A stretch of DNA of 64,000 nt, from positions 124,001 to 188,000 of the forward strand of contig WHVA01000118.1 of NCBI GenBank assembly GCA_015179125.1, given 5' to 3'. The notes beneath the pieces were generated by a model, which was not told the DNA's origin, ran no database searches, and saw nothing but the letters and a program-made list of their open reading frames with translations. The stretch is from Gautieria morchelliformis (taxonomy: Eukaryota > Basidiomycota > Agaricomycetes > Gomphales > Gomphaceae). A program made the position numbers and the translations under genes. This document shows positions 56,756 through 64,000 of this stretch, in pieces; positions within the stretch are counted from its first letter, which is position 1, and every line of letters starts with the position of its first letter.

Positions 56756-59294
56756 ATGTCGGAAAGCTTTGGATTCCAGGCTGAAATTAGCCAGCTCCTC
56801 GACTTGATCATTAGTACGTATTATCTTCCCGGTTAGTTGCACCCAGGCTCATCTCTCTTCAGACACCTTCTACTCCAACAAGGAGATTTTCCTTCGTGAA
56901 CTTATCTCCAATGCCTCCGATGCGATCGACAAAGTTCGCTATGCCTCCTTAACGGACCCTGAGGTCCTCTCCACCGAGAAGGATCTGTTCGTTCGCATTG
57001 TTCCCGACAAGGAGGCCAAAATGCTCTCCATCCGCGACACTGGTATTGGCATGACCAAGGCCGACCTCGTCAACAACCTTGGTACAATTGCCAAGTCGGG
57101 CACAAAGGTTCGTTTTAAGGGGCTCGTTTGTTGCTATAGCAAATATTGACGTTGATGCTCCAGGCGTTTATGGAGGCCTTGCACTCTGGTGCCGACGTGT
57201 CTATGATTGGTCAGTTCGGTGTCGGTTTCTACTCGGCATACCTCGTCGCAGAGCGTGTGCAGGTCATCAGCAAGCACAACGACGACGAGCAGTACATATG
57301 GGAGTCAGCAGCTGGTGGCACCTTCACCGTCACTCTTGACACCGTCAACCCACCACTTGGTCGTGGTACCGAGCTCCGTCTCTACTTGAAGGAGGACCAA
57401 CTCGAGTATCTTGAGGAGAAGAAGATCAAGGACATTGTGAAGAAGCACTCCGAATTCATCTCATACCCCATTCAATTGGCGGTTACTAAGGAGGTTGAGA
57501 CGGTATGATGCCTTGCATCTCAATCGTCGTACAATACTCATGCATTGTTGTAGGAAGTTGAGGACGACGAGGTGCCCGCAGAAGAGGAAGAGAAGACAGA
57601 GGAGGACAAGCCCAAGATCGAGGAGGTTGAAGACGAGGATGACAAACCCAAGGACAAGAAGATGAAGAAGGTCAAGGAGACAAAAGTTGAGAACGAGGAG
57701 CTCAACAAGACCAAGCCGTTATGGACACGCAACCCCTCCGACATCACAGCGGAGGAGTACGGCTCCTTCTACAAGAGCTTGAGCAACGACTGGGAGGACC
57801 ACCTTGCCGTGAAACACTTCTCTGTTGAGGGTCAGCTTGAATTCAAAGCTATCCTCTTCATCCCGAAACGGTCAGTTCTGAGTCATGTATGTTCTCATTG
57901 GTTACCCAACTTTTGTTTCCAGCGCACCGTTTGACCTCTTCGAGACCAAGAAGAAGCGTAACAACATCAAGCTCTATGTCCGTCGCGTCTTCATCATGGA
58001 CGATTGCGAGGACCTCATCCCCGAGTACCTCAACTTCGTCAAGGGTGAGTCTAATTTCCTCGTCAATTGTGGGGTTTCGTTACATTGTCCGTCTAGGTAT
58101 TGTCGACTCTGAGGACCTTCCCCTCAACATCTCACGTGAGACCCTCCAACAAAACAAGATCCTCAAAGTCATCCGGAAGAACATTGTCAAGAAGTGCATG
58201 GAACTATTCTCCGAGATCCAAGAAGACAAGGAGAACTTCGCCAAGTTCATTGAGGGTGCGCTGTTCGTCGTGATATTTCTATAGCTTGCTTATCATGTCC
58301 CCAAGCCTTTGGCAAAAACATCAAGCTCGGTATCCACGAGGACGCCCAGAACCGCTCGAAACTCGCCGAATTCCTCCGCTTTTACTCGACTAAATCGACG
58401 GAGGAGCTCACCTCCTTCAAGGGTAAGTTCGTTCGTTACTTGCAGCTCCTCCGCACGTTTAGATTTGTGATTAGACTACATCACCCGTATGCCTGAAATC
58501 CAAAAATCGATCTACTACCTCACTGGCGAATCGTTGGCTGCTGTCCGGGATTCACCCTTCCTTGAGGTGCTGAAGAAGAAGGGCTTTGAAGTTCTACTTT
58601 TCGTTGACCCCATCGACGAGTATGCGGTCACCCAGCTCAAGGAGTTCGAAGGCAAGAAGCTGGTTTGTGTCACCAAGGAGGGCCTCGAGCTGGAGGAGAC
58701 AGAGGAGGAAAAGAAGGAGCGTGAGGAGGACGTCAAGCAATTCGAGGACCTGTGCAAGACCATCAAGGATGCGCTTGGCGACAAGGTCGAGAAGGTCGTC
58801 GTTTCCAATCGTATCACCGACTCGCCATGCGTGCTTGTCACGGGTCAGTTCGGCTGGAGCGCAAACATGGTCAGTGATGGCTCAATGCATTCGCTTCTCA
58901 GTGTTCTGATATTACTATCCGTGGTCTTTAGGAGCGAATCATGAAAGCACAAGCTCTTCGTGATTCCTCGATGTCGTCATACATGGCCTCGAAAAAGACT
59001 CTTGAGCTCAATCCCCACAATCCTATCATCAAGGAGCTGAAGCGCAAGGTCGCCGCCGATGCTGCGGACAAGTCCGTCCGGGACTTGACCTACCTGCTCT
59101 TCGAGACCGCACTGCTCACTTCCGGCTTCGTCCTCGACGAGCCCACCCACTTTGCCAAGCGCATTCATCGTATGATCTCGCTCGGCTTAGACGTCGACGA
59201 AGAGCCTGCAGCGGCTGCGGTTGAGGGTGTGGAGGCCGAGGCACCGCCACCATTGGAGGGTGCGTCGGCATCTGCAATGGAGGAGATTGATTAG
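56756..59294 (+). CDS. HSP90: Heat shock protein HSP90
   Basis: Cytosolic ATP-driven chaperone for kinases and receptors. Nine exons: 56756-56813, 56863-57107, 57164-57502, 57554-57870, 57923-58044, 58097-58255, 58306-58422, 58475-58869, 58932-59294; 704 residues. The N-terminal ATPase shows [39 protein letters not shown] and [14 protein letters not shown] charged linker ([20 protein letters not shown]) leads to the middle domain with [19 protein letters not shown] and the catalytic arginine. The C-terminal dimer domain ends ASAMEEID. The usual end is MEEVD, the TPR co-chaperone dock; here the valine is isoleucine. All introns are 49-61 bp. A perfect heat-shock element lies upstream, so strong induction is expected. 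Confidence 0.97.
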
Positions 59295-59586
59295 GCTGGG
59301 GGACTCGGATTATGTGGCACTGATTTCTTTTATCTCTACTTTTTCTTTGGCATACCGCTACGCTAAATAAATAAAAAAAATGCATATTGGGCCATCTTGG
59401 AGGACTTACTACATAAGGGTTTGGTGTCTGATCAGTCGAAGGACGACATGGCCACAGCTGATGCCAAATAAGGCAATATGTGGGCGTAAGTAGGCCCACT
59501 TTCCCACACAGCTCCAAAAGTTGTTATCATCCTCCGCTGCGTTTCGCGCATTTCTATCTTTTCCATCTACCTTGGCATCTAACGAA

Positions 59587-60157
59587 ATGGTGAGTGTACA
59601 TGTCCACACTTTTATCAGTAGGCATGCTGTGTAGTGGGCCGCGTTTATTGAGAGAAAGTGGTGGATGCAGATGGTGTAGTCTGGATGAAGGTAGAGGGCT
59701 GACTTGCCACACAGGCCAACTCTGAACTTGCGACTACATATGCGGCCCTCATCCTTGCTGATGACGGTATTGAAATTACCGTACGTCCAACGTGTTCTTG
59801 TCCCATTGTCATGTATTTATTTCTTCATGCTCAGTCGGACAAAATCGTTGCTCTTACTTCGGCAGCTGGCGTTGATGTAGAGCCTATCTGGGCATCGTTA
59901 TTGGCCAAAGCCCTTGAGGGCAAGGACGTGAAGGAGTTGTTATCGAGTGTTGGTTCCGGCGGTGGTGCTCCCGCAGTAGGCGGCGCAGCTGCGGCGGCTG
60001 GCGGTGCACCCGCAGAAGCAGCAGCAGAGACAAAAGAGGAGAAGAAGGAGGAGGAGAAGGAGGAGTCCGACGACGACATGGTAAGGATTCAGGTACTTCT
60101 CATGATACATCGTTACACTAAGGACTTTTCATTCAGGGCTTCGGTCTATTCGACTGA
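59587..60157 (+). CDS. RPP1: 60S acidic ribosomal protein P1
   Basis: Ribosomal stalk protein that recruits elongation factors. Four exons: 59587-59589, 59715-59780, 59835-60080, 60137-60157; 111 residues. Exon 1 is only the ATG, followed by GTGAGT; the rest begins [20 protein letters not shown], typical of P1. Then [20 protein letters not shown], an Ala/Gly hinge, an acidic stretch ([16 protein letters not shown]) and the universal tail GFGLFD, supplied by the last 21-base exon. Polypyrimidine text (CTTTTCC) at 59560 suits a ribosomal protein leader. Confidence 0.96.
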
Positions 60158-60466
60158 TTGCTTGGCGTTTGTTGGTTTTTGCTCTGGCGCATTTCATCCC
60201 TCATCCCTATCTACATTCGTATGGTACTACACTGTATGCCCTACCGCACCCACAACAAAAGTCGAAAATTCATGTTCTGCATACTATTTGCACGTTTGAG
60301 GTCGCATCACTGCTACGAATAAGTTTCACTACCGCTGTGAATGTCCCCACTACAGGTAGAAGTATTAACTAGTTTCCAAGCTGTCCAGACCACCTTAGTT
60401 TAGAGTATTGACTCCGATCATTGCCTATTGTCTTCTGCCCCGATACTCACAAGATTATCATTTATC
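60158..60466. other. 3' and 5' flanks, no gene seen
   Basis: 3' untranslated region of P1 and short promoter of the methyltransferase gene. Confidence 0.4.
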
Positions 60467-61455
60467 ATGTCTTCAACCACACTAGCACCAGCTCCCATCG
60501 AGGATGATCCTGAAGCTCACGAGAAGCTGCACGTCCACAAAATCTATGACCAAATCGCCCCTCATTTCTCTTCCACCCGCTACAAGGTTCGACTGCGACA
60601 TTCTCCATATATTTCTCTCTCAACGTCCTTTCCACACAGCCGTGGCCTATCATCGCAGATTTTATCGCCTCACTGCCCCCTGGTTCGGTTGGCCTGGACT
60701 CGGGAACTGGTAACGGAAAGTACCTTCCTTTGCCTCTTGACCGACCAAACAGCATATGGACAATAGGCCTCGACCGAAGTCGCAACCTTCTCCAGATCGC
60801 TCAGAATGCAGGTGGTAAACGGAGAGAGGTCGTATGGGGTGATGCTCTAGAAGCCGGATGGAGATTAGGGGTCTTCGTTTGTGCCCAGCCTTGTCGATAA
60901 TGGCTCAAGGCCTCACACCTTTATGAAATAGGATTATGCGATATCAATTGCGACTATTCATCATCTAGCTACGCCAACTCGCAGGAGAATGGCCATTGAA
61001 GTACGTAGCTCACAGCGGTTCCTGTCCTTGCGCTGATCTGCGCCCAGACGCTTTTACGATGCATATCACCGTCGAATGGCCGGCTCCTTGTTTACGTTTG
61101 GGCCGTGGAACAGGATCATCTGTCCAAGCGGGTCCTGCCATCGACAGCAGACGGACATATCACCAAGGGGCAGGACATTTTCGTGCCCTGGGTGCTTTCT
61201 CAGCCATCATCGAAACCATTAGACCACCAGGCCCCCGAAGGAGGCGAACCCAAAGTATTTAATAGGTATTACCACATGTTTGCATCTGGCGAGCTCGAGG
61301 GACTCGCCCGAGAAGCGGCCGCCGTCTTAGATCTCGAAGTTATTTCCAAGCCAAGTTCAGCCAGCGACCGTAGGGTGCGTCAAGGCATAGAAATTGTTCG
61401 CTCCGGTTGGGAAAGATCAAATTGGTATATGGAATTGAAGCGTTGGCAAATCTAG
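60467..61455 (+). CDS. TRM9: TRM9-like tRNA (uracil wobble) methyltransferase
   Basis: SAM-dependent methyltransferase; Trm9/ALKBH8 enzymes finish the mcm5U wobble modification of tRNA. Four exons: 60467-60586, 60640-60876, 60932-61000, 61048-61455; 277 residues. The family entry motif HKIYDQIAPHFSSTRYKPWP spans the first junction. SAM motif I is GLDSGTGNGKYLPL (cysteine of the usual GCGNGKYL is threonine). Then IGLDRSRNLLQIAQNAG, the post-I acidic pair VVWGDALEAGWR, and DYAISIATIHHLATPTRRRM, which rebuilds across the third exon. The C terminus has VYVWAVEQDHLSKR, VFNRYYHMFASGELEGLA and the closing ERSNWYMELKRWQI, all typical of Trm9. Start at MSSTTLAPAP; an upstream in-frame ATG at 60428 is possible. 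Confidence 0.92.
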
Positions 61456-61526
61456 TCTTTTTTTTTTTTTTTTCTGGGCGACAGGCAGTCTAGGCTTGAG
61501 TTCGTTGTGCCCCAGGCACTCGACCC

Positions 61527-62850
61527 CTATACTGTCTGGCCATGCGACAAAAAGAAGGCTTGGATGTACTTGACCAGCTGAGCCACTTGCTCTTCCGTCA
61601 CAGCGTTGTATAAGGAGACACGGACACCTGGCAAGAGAATTAGTACGCGTACAGTTTGCCACCGAAGATGTTTACCTCCTACAGAGCTGCGCCCTGGAAT
61701 AAGTGACGGCAGACAGTTAACGAGGTTATGCTTGACACTCACCGGTGCCCTTGCAGTTGCTGGAAGCCTCGGGCCTGTGCGCCCTCCAGAAACTTTGGTC
61801 CAGCTCCGGCCAACACCTCGAACGTGGCATTCATCCAGCTCCTGCTACCTGGTTGCACTTTTACCTTGATCAAACCCTTGTTCTCCCCCTCTTCCAGTGT
61901 GGCGTAGAGATTCTCCGCTTTGCGCTTGTTAACACGCTCTAGGCGCGGTAGACCGCCGTTGACTCTAACGCGTTCTAATATCAGATCCGCGACATACATA
62001 GGGAACATGGGAGGCGTGTTATAGAGGCTGCCGGAGTCTGCAAGCGTCTTGTAAGCAAGCGTGTAAGGTACCGGTACTGCACCAAGCTTGGCTGCCGTGT
62101 CTGTGTCGACGAGAAGATCCTGTCGCACTATCAGGATGGTGAGACCCGAGGGCCCAATGTTCTTCTGTGCGCCTGCAAAAATGAGGGCATGGTCTGCTAG
62201 TCGAGGAATGGGGCGAGACATGAATGATGAGGAGTAGTCGGCGACAAGTGGCACAGAAGTGTCATTTAACAAATGGTGCGGGAATCCTTGAGGAGAGGCC
62301 GGATCAGGGGAGAATTGCACGCCATCAACCGTCTCATTTTCACAATAGTATATGAGGGCCGGTTTTGGCGAGAATACCCATTTGTCGTGAGGGGGATATT
62401 GTCGAAGGACTTGCCGTCCCCGGAGGTGTGCCTACTATCAACGACGATGTTTACCCGTGCACCACCACCTAGTCGCCTGGCCTCTTCGGCGGCCTTTTGG
62501 CTCCAGGAGCCAGTGACTACGTAGTCCATAACCCGCTCATCGGCCCGCAAGTCGGGATGTAGTAGATGATGACGAGCGAGGAGGTTGAGAACCACGGCCG
62601 AAAATTGCGCACTTCCACCACCCTGGGTGAAAAGAACAGAATGAGTCTCGGGGACGGACAGGTGGTTGCGGATCAGGGTCTCCAGGTGCTTGGTGAGGGC
62701 ACCAAACTCCTTGGAACGGTGTGAGAGCTCCGTGAGGCCAATCCCTGTTTGGTTGTAATTTAGAAGACCCCTGGCAGCTTCCTCTAGTACGTCGTCGGGT
62801 AGGGTAGATGGCCCAGCACCGAAATTGATTATTTGCGACCTTTCGGGCAT
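61527..62850 (-). CDS. SER1: Phosphoserine aminotransferase (apparent one-base frameshift)
   Basis: PLP enzyme of serine synthesis: 3-phosphohydroxypyruvate plus glutamate to phosphoserine. Exons on the minus strand: 62850-61743, 61686-61676, 61627-61527. Motifs: INFGAGPSTLPDDVLEEAAR, LFTQGGGSAQFSAV, the PLP lysine in FAGAQKNIGPSGLTIL, and the C-terminal HRSVGGVRVSLYNAVT, which is rebuilt only if an 11-base microexon (CTCTGTAGGAG) is used. After SGDGKSFDNIP the frame is lost at the five-G run 62391-62395 (plus strand). One further base in that run would continue with DKWVFSPKPALIYYCENETV, so the gap is a sequence error or a disabling deletion. The start is the first Met before the conserved block; no targeting signal. 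Confidence 0.9.
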
Positions 62851-63320
62851 ACCCCAGTATATGGGTAGATCGCAAGGACAGTTAGGGTTGCTGCGGGTAA
62901 CCCCGGACGAGTTGGGGTTGTTTGTAACATTCAGGACAGGAAAAAAAAAGACGCAACAAGGCGCATAAGGATTTTTTTGGTACTGCGAGACTAGAGTAGC
63001 TAGAAAACACAACAACGCTGAGGATCCGTAGGGTATGGGTGAAGGCGAACAACAAAACGAGGAAAACGAACATAGTAAAAATCCTAGTGCAAAACCATAG
63101 GTGAGAGGTGGTCGAGTATTAGGAAATTAGACACAAGATGACGAATGGCCATGCAGAGAAGAGATGGTATGTTATCTAAAGTGTTCCGAATAAATCACGT
63201 CAAGATGGATACAGTGGGGGGTGACGTGTCGCATGATGGATGGACCCCGTGCGAGTATAGTCGTGAACAGTCGTGTGGGGGCCGAATAGTCGGCCGCCGC
63301 ATATCGTGACAAGATTAGAT
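62851..63320. other. no gene seen
   Basis: Promoter side of the aminotransferase gene (minus) and 3' flank of the next gene. An A9 run near 62941. Confidence 0.4.
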
Positions 63321-63950
63321 CTACGCTTGATGTTGGGCATGAGGTGGTGGGGAGTGGGATGGATATGGTGAGGTCGATGGTGATGGAACTGTCCACGGAA
63401 AGTTGTTGGACCAGCCGTGGGGCTGTTGATCGAATGAGTATGATGATGTGGGAGGGGGCGTGACCGGAAGATCCCGGGGCTGGACGGAAAATAGTTGGAA
63501 AGTAGAGACGGCAGGGGGTGTCCAGCGACCGAGAGGTGAGCGACTGCGCACAAGCGCCGGGGACGACTCTCGTGGATACTTGCTAGTGGACGTTGGACAG
63601 GGAGACTTGACTTTGACCGAGCGTCTGTTTTGGGGGGTTCTTCGCGACTGCGGGGAGTGACTCAGGCATTGAGCAGCACGGGAAAGCGGCATGTCGCGTG
63701 GGAGGAAAGACACGGGGGACCGTGGGGGATTTGGGGGAGTGGTCGGCTCGACATCCATCGCGGGAGCGAAAGTGGATTCTGGAGGCTCTGAGCAGCCCCT
63801 AGACGGGGTGCGACGGCTCTTACGGCGGCGATGACGGAGTGGAAAGGGGTCGAAACGGCCCTCTACTAGGTCTTCCGTGATGTCTAGGGGCCTCTTTTTT
63901 ATGAATGTGGATGGCGACGACATTTCCTGAGGCAAGGGGTCAGCGACGCG
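63321..63950 (-). CDS. C-terminal part of a hypothetical Ser/Pro-rich protein
   Basis: Open on the minus strand from about 63950 to TGA/TAG at 63321. Text starts MSSPSTFIKKRPLDITEDLV, then SRRTPSRGCSEPPES, SPQSRRTPQNRRSVKVKSPC and a Pro/Ser/His-rich tail ending PPPHAQHQA. Basic and disordered, with many SP and TP sites. A 51-base stretch just before (63950-64000 side, GTCCGTGC..CCTCAG) looks like an intron, so more exons probably lie beyond the window edge. Function unknown. Confidence 0.5.
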   Translation of the reverse strand, partial: RVADPLPQEMSSPSTFIKKRPLDITEDLVEGRFDPFPLRHRRRKSRRTPSRGCSEPPESTFAPAMDVEPTTPPNPPRSPVSFLPRDMPLSRAAQCLSHSPQSRRTPQNRRSVKVKSPCPTSTSKYPRESSPALVRSRSPLGRWTPPAVSTFQLFSVQPRDLPVTPPPTSSYSFDQQPHGWSNNFPWTVPSPSTSPYPSHSPPPHAQHQA

Positions 63951-64000
63951 ACGGCGACGCGTCAAATGAGCACGGACCTCGTCGGACGACTCTGGATGGG

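Noticed and set aside
1..64000. CRISPR arrays, bacterial operons or ribosome-binding sites
   Set aside because: Introns, gene families and LTR elements show a eukaryotic nuclear genome; the tandem repeats seen have no unique spacers of constant length.

Overview
The window is nuclear DNA of a basidiomycete fungus. Genes have many short introns (about 47-70 bp, GT..AG), there are several fungal housekeeping genes, and the repeats are mostly Ty3/gypsy LTR elements. The style fits an agaricomycete such as Rhizoctonia/Ceratobasidium; that name is an inference from gene and repeat style.

Bases 1 to about 36,400 are a transposon graveyard. The core is a young Ty3/gypsy-type insertion, 'element B' (5478-22896, target duplication GAGGC, LTRs differing at 2 of 215 positions). 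It was invaded repeatedly. A solo LTR of family C sits 2 bp inside its 5' LTR (duplication ACACC). A full chromodomain Ty3/gypsy 'element A' (5835-13701, CTCAC) sits in that C LTR. Another C LTR (AGGGT) sits in element A, and a D LTR (ATATG) sits in the first C LTR. A 1.27-kb E LTR (GGCAC) interrupts element B's last reading frame. Element B is unusual: its polymerase frame stops just inside the RNase H region, and an unrelated reading frame of unknown function fills the rest of the element up to the polypurine tract. Around it lie older fragments of B, solo LTRs of A and E, a LINE relic, an integrase relic, a 75-bp minisatellite and a possible tRNA-derived sequence.

Bases 36,500 to 64,000 are gene-rich: SYF2 splicing factor (+), a long 350-bp inverted repeat, a Pom1-like DYRK kinase (-) head-to-head with a mitochondrial ribosomal protein uL15 gene (+), a putative 82-residue spliced gene, a secreted AA7-type FAD oxidase (-), an ALKBH1-like dioxygenase (-), a SAP-like coiled-coil protein (+), an unknown protein (-), HSP90 with a perfect five-unit heat-shock element (+), ribosomal stalk protein P1 (+), a TRM9-like tRNA methyltransferase (+), phosphoserine aminotransferase (-) and a partial unknown gene (-). 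Splice forms were worked out by reading GT..AG junctions against family conservation. Two otherwise conserved genes (the kinase and the aminotransferase) each carry one apparent single-base deletion in or beside a short homopolymer.

The genes are mostly independent housekeeping functions. Two act on nucleic-acid modification (ALKBH1-like and TRM9-like); HSP90 and P1 are neighbours on the same strand.
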